DNA of 64,000 nt from positions 1 through 64,000 of the forward strand of contig NZ_LZSV01000046.1 in NCBI RefSeq assembly GCF_001665605.1, in the 5' to 3' direction. The notes beneath the pieces were generated by a model, which was not told the origin of the DNA, did no database searches, and saw nothing but the letters and a program-made list of their open reading frames with translations. Of this stretch, positions 43,530-51,882 are shown piece by piece. The DNA comes from Mycobacterium sp. 852014-50255_SCH5639931 (GTDB lineage: Bacteria; Actinomycetota; Actinomycetes; Mycobacteriales; Mycobacteriaceae). The position numbers and the translations under genes were made by a program. Numbering within the stretch: the first letter of the stretch is position 1; every line of letters starts with the position of its first letter.

Positions 43530-44303
43530 GTGAACCGACAGATCGACGATGACCGGTTCCCCGAGTGGCGGCCGTTCGTAGACGCGGTGCAGCGGCGCCG
43601 GCCCGACGCCGGCACCTGGTGCGAGGCCTGGACGGTGCGCGACATCGTCGTCCATCAGGCCGGAAACGCCGAGGAGATCGCCCGAGTGCTGGCCGCGCAC
43701 CTGGACGGCGAGCCCGTCGGCACGCGCGGCTTCGAGGAACGTGAGGGACCACTGCGCGCGCTGAACGACGCGGACCTGTGGGACGCGCTGTTCGACCGGA
43801 TGGCCACCCTCAACCGGATCGCGGAAGCGGCCGACGACGTGCCCCAGGACACCGACGTCGCGTGGACGGGCCGCACCATGAAGGTGCCCTGGTTCGCCGA
43901 ACACATGCGCGAAGAGCTCGTGCTGCACGGTTGGGACATCACCGGGGACGCCGACATTCCGGCGGCCCTAGAGATCGGGCTGGCCGAGCCCTGGATGACC
44001 ACTCACAGCGTCGTCGCGGTCGGAAAACCGCTGCTGGCCAAGGGGGCCAAGCAATTGCGGCCCGGCGAGCGCGTCGAGGCCAGGCTGCGCGCCGCCGGCA
44101 CCGATGACGTTGTGATCAGCGCTGAGGCCGACCGCACCGCCATCGGACTCACCGAACCCGAAGGCCCCGCCACCCTGGAAACCGACCCTGCCGCGCGCGT
44201 GCTGCTGCTCTGGGGGCGTAAGCCCGCAGACCCATCGCGAATCTGCAGCCGCGTCGGACCTGAGACCCTGGGCCGCGTGCGCGGCCTGCTCAGCGGTTAC
44301 TGA
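43530..44303 (+). CDS. Maleylpyruvate-isomerase-family (MDMPI, DinB-like) protein
   Basis: This is a 257-aa protein with an N-terminal MDMPI/DinB four-helix bundle (DAGTWCEAWTVRDIVVHQAG; MREELVLHGWDITGD) whose two His positions fit metal binding. A small C-terminal SCP2-like domain ends in VLLLWGRKPADPS. Many members are mycothiol-dependent transferases or isomerases, consistent with a mycothiol-producing host. The GTG at 43530 starts VNRQIDDDRFPEW. It follows fbiC by 30 bp. In H37Rv this slot holds PE12. Confidence 0.85.
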   Translation: MNRQIDDDRFPEWRPFVDAVQRRRPDAGTWCEAWTVRDIVVHQAGNAEEIARVLAAHLDGEPVGTRGFEEREGPLRALNDADLWDALFDRMATLNRIAEAADDVPQDTDVAWTGRTMKVPWFAEHMREELVLHGWDITGDADIPAALEIGLAEPWMTTHSVVAVGKPLLAKGAKQLRPGERVEARLRAAGTDDVVISAEADRTAIGLTEPEGPATLETDPAARVLLLWGRKPADPSRICSRVGPETLGRVRGLLSGY

Positions 44304-44316
44304 GCGGCGTCCGCTC
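44302..44316. terminator. Small hairpin between convergent genes
   Basis: GAGCGG-CGT-CCGCTC is a perfect 6-bp stem at the 3' ends of the MDMPI gene and the TB8.4-like gene. It overlaps the stop of the first. It is short and without T-tract, so only a weak terminator at best. Confidence 0.35.
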
Positions 44317-44319
44317 GGC

Positions 44320-44655
44320 TCAGAAGTTGTTGCAGGTCGACATGACCGCGTTGACGGTGCCGAAGTACTTCGCGGCACCCGGCATCGCTTGGGCCTGGTC
44401 GGCCATCTGCTGGCGCTTGGGCGGCGGGGAGGCGAGGAAGCTACGCAGGAAGTTCTGCGCCATCGGCGACTGGTCGAACTTCGCGGCGGCCGCCGGATCG
44501 TTCGCGTTGAGCGCCGCCATCACCTGGCCATAGTTACAGGTCGTGTTGATGGCCGGACCCCAATCGGGGTCTGCGGACGCGATTCCGGCCCCGGCGGTCA
44601 ACGCCACTGCCGCGCTGCCAACCGCAACGGTCAATTTGGTCAACGACAGCCTCAT
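44320..44655 (-). CDS. Secreted low-molecular-weight antigen TB8.4-like (haemophore-like fold)
   Basis: This is a 111-aa secreted protein. The signal peptide (LTVAVGSAAVALTAGAG) is cleaved near ASA-DP (residue 28). The mature part has two Cys (TTCNYGQV and MSTCNNF at the end), probably forming a disulfide, and the PPPKRQQM region typical of haemophore-related proteins. It corresponds to Rv1174c (TB8.4). The function of TB8.4 is not established; haem binding is inferred from the family. Confidence 0.92.
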   Translation of the reverse strand: MRLSLTKLTVAVGSAAVALTAGAGIASADPDWGPAINTTCNYGQVMAALNANDPAAAAKFDQSPMAQNFLRSFLASPPPKRQQMADQAQAMPGAAKYFGTVNAVMSTCNNF

Positions 44656-45028
44656 GTGTGGACACCCTTCCCCAGTTAATGCACCGCTTCACGGCCACGA
44701 CATCTGCCCCGCGGTTGCCGTCCGCTCGAGGTTACCAGGCGCCGCGATTGTGCTTCCAGCGCAATGCATATCGCGGAGCGCCGCGGAAGTGCGACTTTTC
44801 GCAGGTCAGCAGGCTGGGCAGCCTGTTCGCCCTCGGCGAAACCGACCCCGGTCGCGGCGTCCGAGACTGGCAGTCTTAAATCGTCAACTTAACGGGCGCG
44901 CCAAGTGGTTGACGTGTATGTGCAACGTCTAGTATCAGTAACCGAAAGCTTTGTCCTTGAGCGGCCGGAAGCACCGGGCGCGAGCCGAAGAGCAGCCCAC
45001 ACCGAAGTAGTACATGGAGGAGACGTCT
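44656..45028. other. 373-bp gene-free stretch between TB8.4-like gene and fdxC
   Basis: No coding frame has support. In H37Rv fadH and Rv1176c lie here; no residue of them was recognised. The last 120 bp are A/T-richer and hold the presumed fdxC promoter. The first 60 bp hold the divergent promoter of the TB8.4-like gene. Confidence 0.5.
44909..44935 (+). promoter_or_regulatory. Putative SigA-type promoter of fdxC
   Basis: TTGACG (44909-44914) and TAGTAT (44930-44935, fitting TAnnnT) are separated by 15 bp, slightly short for a housekeeping promoter. They lie about 95 bp before the fdxC start, in the A/T-richer part of a long gap. Confidence 0.35.
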
Positions 45029-45355
45029 GTGACCTACACGATCGCCGAGCCCTGTGTCGACATCAAAGACAAGGCATGTATCGAGGAGTGCCCGGTCGAC
45101 TGCATTTACGAGGGCGCGCGGATGCTTTACATCCACCCCGACGAGTGCGTCGACTGCGGGGCGTGCGAGCCCGTCTGCCCCGTCGAAGCGATCTACTACG
45201 AAGACGACGTGCCCGAGCAGTGGAGCCAGTACACGCAGATCAACGCCGACTTCTTCACTGAGCTGGGATCGCCGGGCGGCGCCGCCAAGGTCGGCATGAC
45301 CGAGAACGACCCGCAGGTCGTCAAGGACCTGCCGCCCCAGGGCGAGGGCGACTGA
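45029..45355 (+). CDS. fdxC: 7Fe ferredoxin FdxC
   Basis: This is a 108-aa bacterial ferredoxin with one [3Fe-4S] and one [4Fe-4S] site: the first Cys set is in CVDIKDKACIEECPVDC and the complete CVDCGACEPVCP motif follows. The GTG at 45029 (VTYTIAEPCVDIKD) matches M. tuberculosis FdxC and has a GGAGGA ribosome binding site. It is an essential electron carrier in related species. The aminotransferase gene follows, as in H37Rv and corynebacteria. Confidence 0.96.
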   Translation: MTYTIAEPCVDIKDKACIEECPVDCIYEGARMLYIHPDECVDCGACEPVCPVEAIYYEDDVPEQWSQYTQINADFFTELGSPGGAAKVGMTENDPQVVKDLPPQGEGD

Positions 45356-45408
45356 GCGGGCCGGTGCTGGATAGGCCCGGGGTGAGGCCGCGCGCCCCAC
45401 GCGGGCGA

Positions 45409-46494
45409 GTGTCGGCGTCCCTGCCGGAATTCCCCTGGGACACGCTGGCCGACGCGAAAGCGCTGGCCGGTTCCCATCCCGGCGGAATCGTCGACCTGTC
45501 CGTCGGCACCCCGGTGGACCCGGTCGCCCCGATCATCCAGGAGGCGCTGGCCGCCGCCGGTTCCGCGTCCGGATATCCCGCCACCGCCGGCACCCCGCGC
45601 CTGCGGGACTCAGCGGTCGCCGCGCTGGCCCGCCGCTTCGGCATCACCGGCCTCACCGAGGCAGCCGTGCTACCGGTGATCGGCAGCAAGGAGCTCATCG
45701 CCTGGCTGCCCACCCTGCTGGGGCTGGGGTCCGCGGACGTGATCGTGGTGCCCGAGCTGGCGTATCCGACCTATGACGTCGGGGCGCGGCTGGCCGGAGC
45801 GACGGTGCTGCGGGCGGATTCGTTGACCCAGTTGGGCCCGCAATCGCCGGCGCTGGTCTACCTCAACTCCCCGAGCAACCCGACCGGGCGCGTGCTGGGC
45901 GTCGACCACCTGCGCAAAGTGGTCGGCTGGGCGCGCGAGCGGGGCAGCGTGGTGGCTTCCGACGAGTGTTACCTGGGCCTGGGCTGGGAGGCGCAGCCGC
46001 TGTCGATCCTGCATCCGTCGGTCTGCGACGGCGACCACAGTGGACTGCTCGCCATCCACTCGCTGTCGAAGAGCTCGTCGCTGGCCGGTTACCGGGCCGG
46101 ATTCGTCGCCGGGGATGCCGATCTGGTGGCCGAGCTGCTGGCGGTGCGCAAGCACGCTGGGATGATGGTGCCGACGCCGGTGCAGGCTGCCATGGTCGCC
46201 GCCCTGGACGACGACGCCCACGAGCGAGCGCAGCGCGAACGGTACGAGCGGCGGCGGGAGGCGTTGCTGCCGGCGCTGCGCTCGGCCGGATTCGCCGTGG
46301 ACCACTCCGAGGCCGGCCTGTATCTGTGGGCGACCCGCGGCGAGCCGTGCGCGGACACCGTCACGTGGTTGGCCGAGCGCGGCATCCTGGTGGCGCCCGG
46401 CCACTTCTACGGCCCGCGGGGCGCGCAGCACGTGCGCGTCGCGCTGACGGCGACCGACGAGCGGATCTCCGCCGCCGTGCGGCGGCTGGCCTAG
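45409..46494 (+). CDS. dapC: Succinyldiaminopimelate transaminase (actinobacterial DapC type)
   Basis: This is a 361-aa class I PLP aminotransferase. The PLP Lys is in HSLSKSSSLAGYRAGF, the Asn-Pro motif in NSPSNPTGRVLG, and the Asp/Tyr pair in VVASDECYLGLG. Adjacency to fdxC is typical of the actinobacterial DapC enzyme that makes N-succinyl-diaminopimelate for lysine and peptidoglycan. The GTG at 45409 (VSASLPEFPWDTL) gives family length; 15 upstream in-frame codons are Arg/Pro-rich and doubtful. The role is inferred from family and context (Rv1178). Confidence 0.9.
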   Translation: MSASLPEFPWDTLADAKALAGSHPGGIVDLSVGTPVDPVAPIIQEALAAAGSASGYPATAGTPRLRDSAVAALARRFGITGLTEAAVLPVIGSKELIAWLPTLLGLGSADVIVVPELAYPTYDVGARLAGATVLRADSLTQLGPQSPALVYLNSPSNPTGRVLGVDHLRKVVGWARERGSVVASDECYLGLGWEAQPLSILHPSVCDGDHSGLLAIHSLSKSSSLAGYRAGFVAGDADLVAELLAVRKHAGMMVPTPVQAAMVAALDDDAHERAQRERYERRREALLPALRSAGFAVDHSEAGLYLWATRGEPCADTVTWLAERGILVAPGHFYGPRGAQHVRVALTATDERISAAVRRLA

Positions 46495-46604
46495 CCGAAA
46501 CTGATCCGAATCCGAATCCGACCAGCTGCCACCATGGCGGCCGCCAGCGTGCACAATGCATCGAAGGTGTTTCGCCCGCTCAACCTCGGGTAAGGACGGT
46601 GGTC

Positions 46605-48968
46605 GTGACAACTTCGGCCGACAAGCTGCGCATCCCCCTTTCGGTCGGGGACATCGTCAAGCGGGTGTTCCTGGGAAAGCCCCTGATCACTGAGGACATC
46701 GCCTCCGAGAAGCTGTCGAATCCGGTTGCCCTGGGCGCGCTTTCGCCGGACGCCGTTTCGTCCGTCGCCTACGGTCCCGAGCAGATCCTGATCGAACTGC
46801 TGCCGCATGCCGGGCTGGCCGCCTTCCTGCTGTTGCTTCCCATCACCGGCGTCATCCTGCTCATCCTGGTGCTGGTGGCCGCCTCGTACCGGCAGGTGGT
46901 GATGGCTTACACCCGCGCGGGCGGCTCCTACATCGTCGCGCGGGACAACTTCGGGCCCCGGGTGGCGCAAATCGCCGCCGCGGCGCTGCTGATCGACTAC
47001 GTCGTCACCGTTGCGGTGCAATCGGCGGCCGGGACGGTCGCGGTGGTGTCGGCGCTTCCCGCGCTGGGCCCGTACAGCCTCGAACTCACCGTCGCTGTGG
47101 TGCTTGCCATCTGCTACGCGAATCTGCGTGGGCTGAAGGAGGCGGGACTGCCGTTCGCGGTGGCGACCTATTCCTTCATCGTCATGGTCGGCCTGACGAT
47201 CGTGGTCGGCGTGATTCGCGCATTCGCCGGGAACCTACCGGTTTACGATCCCGCGCACATGGCCGGAACCGTGCCGGTACACCAGGGCAACGGGTTGGTG
47301 CTGGGCGCCACGATTTTGGTGTTGCTGCGTGCGTTCGCCAACGGGGGCTCGTCGCTGACGGGGGTCGAGGCCATCTCCAACACGGTCGACTACTTCCGAA
47401 AGCCGCAGGGCCGCAACGCGCGCCGCGTGCTCACCGCCATGGCCACCGTCCTCGGCCTCCTGCTGGCCGGCGTCGCCTACCTGGCCCACGTCACCCACGC
47501 CACGCCCTATCTCACGGAATACCCGTCGGTGCTGTCCCAGATCGGCCGTGCCGTCTTCGGCAACGGCGTGATCGGCGACGTCTTCTACATCCTGGTCCAG
47601 GCCGCGACCGCGGCCATCTTGTTCACCGGTGCCAATACCAGTTTCAACGGATTCCCTGCGCTGGCCAGTTTCGTCGCCGAGGACCGCTTCCTGCCGCGCC
47701 AACTCACCAAACGCGGCCACCGGCTGGTCTTTTCGAACGGCATCATCACCCTGACGGCGCTGTCGGTGCTGTTGCTGGTGGTGACCGGAGGGTCGGTCAA
47801 CGCGCTGGTCCCGTTCTATGCGATCGGTGTGTTCACCGGGTTCTCGATGGCCGGCTACGGGATGACCAAACACCATCTGACACACCGGGAACCGGGGTGG
47901 CGACGCCGCCTGGCGATCAACCTGTCCGCGGCGATCCTGTCGACGATCGTTGTGGGCATCTTCGCGGTGGCCAAATTCACCGAGGGCGCGTGGCTGGTGG
48001 TCGTCGTCTTCCCGCTGCTGGTGTTCATGCTGATGCGGCTCAACCGCGAATACCGGGCCGAGGCAGCCATTCTCGAGATGTTCCGCACCGACCGTCCGGA
48101 GTTGGTGAAGTACGCGCGACACCGGGTGTTCGTGTTCGTCGACTCGGTCGACCTGGCGGTGATCGAAGCGTTGCGCTACGGCAGGGGATTACGGGCCGAC
48201 GAGCTGACCGCGGTGCACTTCATGGTCGACCCGGCCCACGCCACGCAACTGCGAAAGCGCTGGGATCACTTCGGTCTCGACACCCCGCTGCGTGTGGTGG
48301 ACTGCCCGGACCGCCGGATCATCCGGTCCGCGCAGCTGCTGGTTGCCAAGGCGCGCGAGGAACAACCCCACACCAATGTGACGGTGCTGCTGCCGCGCCG
48401 GACGTTCGGGCGGCTGCTGGGCCGGCTGCTGCACGACCGCACAGCGGACAAGATCTCCAGCGCGGTGAGCCTGATCCCCGATGCGGCGGCGACGATCGTG
48501 CCCTACGACGTGGAATCGCGCATCAAGGAGGCCTACCCCGACACCTTCGAGCAGCGGATCGCCCAGGAGATCGACAAGCTCGAGGCGTGGGTGTCCAAGG
48601 GTGAGGACGAGAAGGTGGACGCCTACGAGCACCCCGAGCGGCCGGCTTCGGTCATCCTGGTGGCCGGGCTGATCTCGGGGCAGCGGGCCACCGTCGAAGG
48701 GCGGGTCAACCAGGTCGAGGACGTCACCGACCGCGGGCGCACCTTCCGACAGGTGGTCGTCGGGGACAACAGCGGGGAAATGACGGTCACGTTCCGTCCC
48801 GGTCATGGGGGCGCCGACATTCAGCCCGGCCAGCTATTGCGGATCACCGGGAAGGCGCGCCAGACCGGCAACCGGCCCATCTCGATGATCGATCCGACGT
48901 ATTGCGTGATCGAGGACCCCGCGAAGGCCGTCGACGCCGGCGAATCCGGCGAATCCGGCGAAACGTAA
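46605..48968 (+). CDS. APC-superfamily permease with cytoplasmic domain and C-terminal OB-like domain
   Basis: This is a 787-aa protein. Residues 1-60 are cytoplasmic (SPDAVSSVAYGPEQIL before the first helix). About 12 membrane helices run to residue 480. Residues 505-630 look like a universal-stress-like alpha/beta domain (RVFVFVDSVDLAVIEALRYG). Residues 679-770 look like an OB fold (QRATVEGRVNQVEDVTDRGR; LLRITGKARQTGNRPISMID). The end is a GESGESGET tail. The GTG at 46605 has AAGGA 8 bp upstream. The separate H37Rv proteins Rv2690c (APC) and Rv2694c (OB), as I recall, have the same domains. Transported solute unknown; amino acid or potassium-linked roles are possible. Confidence 0.85.
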   Translation: MTTSADKLRIPLSVGDIVKRVFLGKPLITEDIASEKLSNPVALGALSPDAVSSVAYGPEQILIELLPHAGLAAFLLLLPITGVILLILVLVAASYRQVVMAYTRAGGSYIVARDNFGPRVAQIAAAALLIDYVVTVAVQSAAGTVAVVSALPALGPYSLELTVAVVLAICYANLRGLKEAGLPFAVATYSFIVMVGLTIVVGVIRAFAGNLPVYDPAHMAGTVPVHQGNGLVLGATILVLLRAFANGGSSLTGVEAISNTVDYFRKPQGRNARRVLTAMATVLGLLLAGVAYLAHVTHATPYLTEYPSVLSQIGRAVFGNGVIGDVFYILVQAATAAILFTGANTSFNGFPALASFVAEDRFLPRQLTKRGHRLVFSNGIITLTALSVLLLVVTGGSVNALVPFYAIGVFTGFSMAGYGMTKHHLTHREPGWRRRLAINLSAAILSTIVVGIFAVAKFTEGAWLVVVVFPLLVFMLMRLNREYRAEAAILEMFRTDRPELVKYARHRVFVFVDSVDLAVIEALRYGRGLRADELTAVHFMVDPAHATQLRKRWDHFGLDTPLRVVDCPDRRIIRSAQLLVAKAREEQPHTNVTVLLPRRTFGRLLGRLLHDRTADKISSAVSLIPDAAATIVPYDVESRIKEAYPDTFEQRIAQEIDKLEAWVSKGEDEKVDAYEHPERPASVILVAGLISGQRATVEGRVNQVEDVTDRGRTFRQVVVGDNSGEMTVTFRPGHGGADIQPGQLLRITGKARQTGNRPISMIDPTYCVIEDPAKAVDAGESGESGET

Positions 48969-48984
48969 CGTCCCGCGGCGGGGG

Positions 48985-49395
48985 CAAAAGTGGCCGGATC
49001 TCTCTGCGAATCGCGATCGCCCCGGCCGCGGATTGCGAGACCTTGGCGACCGCGAGCAACCCGCAGCGCCGGCAATCGCTGCGGGACATGGGGATTGAGC
49101 ATGTCTACGTCTCGCGCCGCACCAAGTTCGCCGACGACGTAGCTGTTGCAAGCGCGACATCTCGCGACACCCACCTCGGGCTGATTCCTTTCTGAGGCGA
49201 CCTGTCCCTGTTCGCGGTCGACGTGGCGTTGCTGACGTTCAGCCACCCCGAGACCGTTCGCCGCCTGTTGACCACCGTGAACCAACGCAAGGCCGACGGC
49301 GGGCTGCCGCTGCCGCGGACCACGCACTACCCGATCCACGACGCGCCGCCACGGTCCGGCTGGTGGGTGCCGGCGCCGGCCCTGCCCCGGATCGC
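48985..49395 (+). pseudogene. Remnant of a mas-like polyketide synthase enoyl-reductase domain
   Basis: One frame reads ETLATASNPQRRQSLRDMGI, then EHVYVSRRTKFADDV. After a lost stretch it continues RDTHLGLIPF, a TGA at 49193, then in the same frame LFAVDVALLTFSHPETVRRL and LPLPRTTHYPIHDA. Those are consecutive blocks of the NADPH enoyl-reductase domain of mas/pks2-type synthases. The internal deletion, the nonsense codon and the lack of the rest of the synthase mark a dead fragment. In H37Rv pks3/pks4 begin here, so it is a relic of that locus. Confidence 0.8.
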
Positions 49396-49586
49396 CGAGT
49401 GCCGCCACGCGACCCCGAAAACCACCCTAAACTGACCATCTTAACTTGTAGACTTGCCGAAGTCCGGTTTTACTCGTAGGCGATGCCGCGCACGGTCGTT
49501 GCCAGGAATGAGCGCGGCGGGGCGCCGGTTGAGAGGACCACGGGCCACGTACCGATGAGGCGTGAAAAGCCGACGAGGAGCTGAGG

Positions 49587-50285
49587 ATGTCCAACAACAT
49601 CACCTGGCACGACCACCAGATCTCTCGCGAGGCGCGCGAACGGCTCAACGGCCACAAGGGCTGCGTTATCTGGTTCACCGGGCTGAGCGCCAGCGGTAAG
49701 AGCACGGTCGCGAACATCGTCGAGCAGAAGCTGTACGAGCGCGGCGTGCGGAGCTACCTGCTGGACGGCGACAACGTCCGCCACGGGCTCAACGCGGGCC
49801 CGACTCTCCTCGAAGAGCGCCACGGAGTCGAGTTCGCGAAGCGGTTCGGTCTGGGGTTTTCCGCCGAGGACCGCGAGGAGAACATCCGGCGCCTCGGCGC
49901 GGTCGCGAAGTTGTTCTGCGACGCCGGGGTCATCACCTTGACGGCCTTCATCAGCCCGTACCGGCACGATCGCGACGCGGTTCGCGCCACCCTCGCCGAG
50001 GGCGATTTCCTGGAGATCTTCATCGATACGCCGATCGAGATTTGCGAGCAGCGTGATCCGAAAGGCTTGTACAAGAAGGCTCGCGCCGGTGAGATTCGGG
50101 GTTTCACCGGAATAGACGATCCGTACGAAGCGCCGCTGAGCCCGGAGCTGCGGCTCGAGGGTGGCACGAAGGAGGCGGACACGCTGGCCGAGGAAGTGGT
50201 CTCGCATCTCGAGAAGGAGGGCGTCATTCCCGCCCGCGCCGCTGCCGCCCGAGAGTTCGACCCACACCGCGAAGCGAGGTCATGA
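49587..50285 (+). CDS. cysC: Adenylylsulfate (APS) kinase
   Basis: This is a 232-aa APS kinase that phosphorylates adenosine 5'-phosphosulfate to PAPS. The P-loop GLSASGKST is at residues 32-40. Further family segments are LLDGDNVRHGLN, FSAEDREENIRRLGAVA, TAFISPYRHDRDAVR and RDPKGLYKKARAGEI. It is a separate enzyme, unlike the CysNC fusion usual in mycobacteria. Upstream, GAGCTGAGG serves as ribosome binding site. The sat gene starts 1 bp after its stop. It is longer than many APS kinases by about 25 C-terminal residues. Confidence 0.93.
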   Translation: MSNNITWHDHQISREARERLNGHKGCVIWFTGLSASGKSTVANIVEQKLYERGVRSYLLDGDNVRHGLNAGPTLLEERHGVEFAKRFGLGFSAEDREENIRRLGAVAKLFCDAGVITLTAFISPYRHDRDAVRATLAEGDFLEIFIDTPIEICEQRDPKGLYKKARAGEIRGFTGIDDPYEAPLSPELRLEGGTKEADTLAEEVVSHLEKEGVIPARAAAAREFDPHREARS

Positions 50286-50286
50286 G

Positions 50287-51552
50287 ATGAACTATCACGG
50301 TCACAACGGGAAACCGATCGTGGAAAGAGTGTCCACGGACAGCGCCGCCGGACAGATCAAAGGCCTGCCGCGCGTGCCGATTTCCAAGGCGACCGCGCAC
50401 GAGGTGATCAGCCTGTCCTACGGGTTCTTCACCCCACTGTCGGGGTTCATGGGGCGGCAAGAGGTCGATGGAACCCTGGACAAATTGCGGCTCCCGGACG
50501 GAACGCTGTGGAGCATCCCGATCGTGTTCGACCTGTCGTCCGACGACGTCGAGAAGCTGGGGGTCAACGAGGGCGGCAGCGTCGTGCTGGAGTACCTCGG
50601 CGCACCGATCGCGATCCTCGACGTCACCGAGATCTACGAGTACGACCTGCAGCGCTTCGCCGAGAAGACGTACGGTACAACCGATCCCAGGCACCCGGGT
50701 GTGAAGAAGGCGCTCGCATACGCGAACCGGTTCATCGCCGGTGACGTCACGCTCATCAACGAGCCGGTGTTCAACGAGCCCTTCAAGAGCTTCTGGCTCA
50801 CGCCCAGGCAGCACCGCGATGCGCTCGCAGAGAAGGACTGGAAGCACGTCGTCGCCCACCAGACCCGCAACGTCCCCCACACCGGACACGAGGCGCTGAT
50901 GAAGCAGGCGTGGCTGGCCGCGAACGAAGACATGCCCGTCGACAACCTCAACACCGGCGTGCTCGTCAACGCCATCATCGGGCAGAAGCGGGTGGGGGAC
51001 TACATCGACGAGGCCATCCTGCTGGCGCAGGACGAGCTGAGGAAGAGCGGGTACTTCCGCGAGGACGTCCACAAGGTGACCTTCACGCTGTGGGACATGC
51101 GGTACGCGGGGCCCCGCGAGGCGATCTTCCACGCGATCCTGCGGACGAATCTCGGCTGCACGCACCACATGTTCGGCCGCGACCACGCCGGCGTCGGCGA
51201 CTTCTACGACCCGTATGACTCGCAGAACCTGCTGCAGCAACACCGGTCGGAGCTGGGCATCAAACCGGTGTTCCTGCGGGAGAACTGGTACTGCCCGGAA
51301 TGCCGGGAGGTGACCAACTCCGCGTTGTGCGGTCACGACTCCCAGGCGCAAAGCTTCAGCGGCAGCCTGATCCGTAGCATCCTCACCGACGAGGTGAAGC
51401 CCACCCAGCAGGTCATGCGCCACGAGGTGTTCGAGGTGGTCTTGGACTCCGCCGCCAAATACGGCCAGGGCTCGCCGTTCGTGACCGAGGATTACCTGAA
51501 GGACAGGCTGCCGGTGTTCACGCTGAACCGGTTGGAGGAAGCTACCTCATGA
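50287..51552 (+). CDS. sat: Sulfate adenylyltransferase (ATP sulfurylase, Sat type)
   Basis: This is a 421-aa monofunctional ATP sulfurylase making APS from ATP and sulfate. The motifs are HQTRNVPHTGHE (Q-x-R-N-x-x-H-x-x-H), GCTHHMFGRDHAGVGDFYDP and the zinc-type CPECREVTNSALCGH. This is the Sat family, not the CysD/CysN two-subunit enzyme known for mycobacteria. The ATG at 50287 was chosen 1 bp behind the cysC stop, and the end overlaps the next gene (ATGA). The three genes form one transcription unit for PAPS formation. Confidence 0.94.
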   Translation: MNYHGHNGKPIVERVSTDSAAGQIKGLPRVPISKATAHEVISLSYGFFTPLSGFMGRQEVDGTLDKLRLPDGTLWSIPIVFDLSSDDVEKLGVNEGGSVVLEYLGAPIAILDVTEIYEYDLQRFAEKTYGTTDPRHPGVKKALAYANRFIAGDVTLINEPVFNEPFKSFWLTPRQHRDALAEKDWKHVVAHQTRNVPHTGHEALMKQAWLAANEDMPVDNLNTGVLVNAIIGQKRVGDYIDEAILLAQDELRKSGYFREDVHKVTFTLWDMRYAGPREAIFHAILRTNLGCTHHMFGRDHAGVGDFYDPYDSQNLLQQHRSELGIKPVFLRENWYCPECREVTNSALCGHDSQAQSFSGSLIRSILTDEVKPTQQVMRHEVFEVVLDSAAKYGQGSPFVTEDYLKDRLPVFTLNRLEEATS

Positions 51553-51866
51553 GCGGCGCCGAGAAGCAGATCAAGGTCAACGTGTGGATCAACGAGGAAC
51601 GGCTCGAGGCGCTGGCGCGCGCCGGAATGGCCGACTCGGCCAAGGATGCCTTCGCCGGTATGAAGCTGTTGGAGATCTACACCACCGAAGCGCAGAAGGA
51701 CATTGTGCTGCAACGCTTCCCGGGGGCCAAATACGACTCCGCCACCACTAAGTCCATCGAATTGCTGCCCAAAAAGGTAAAGGACAGGCTGTTGGAGTTG
51801 TCCATCGCGCTGCACTCCACCGGTCCCGACGTGGTGGACCGCTTCCTTACCGAAGCGCAACCCTAG
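51549..51866 (+). CDS. Conserved-looking 105-aa protein of the sulfate-activation operon
   Basis: The ATG overlaps the sat stop. The product starts MSGAEKQIKVNVWINEERLE and contains FAGMKLLEIYTTEAQKDIV and LPKKVKDRLLELSIALHS. It is soluble, mixed alpha/beta, without Cys or signal peptide. I do not recognise the family. Tight coupling to sat suggests a role with Sat/CysC, such as a regulatory or scaffold subunit. It is convergent with fadD21 (16-bp gap). Confidence 0.8.
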   Translation: MSGAEKQIKVNVWINEERLEALARAGMADSAKDAFAGMKLLEIYTTEAQKDIVLQRFPGAKYDSATTKSIELLPKKVKDRLLELSIALHSTGPDVVDRFLTEAQP

Positions 51867-51882
51867 CCGGAACTAACGCCGT

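Noticed and set aside
48902..49195. Small 97-aa gene after the permease
   Set aside because: Its second half is polyketide-synthase enoyl-reductase sequence and its start lies inside the permease gene. It is part of the pseudogene.
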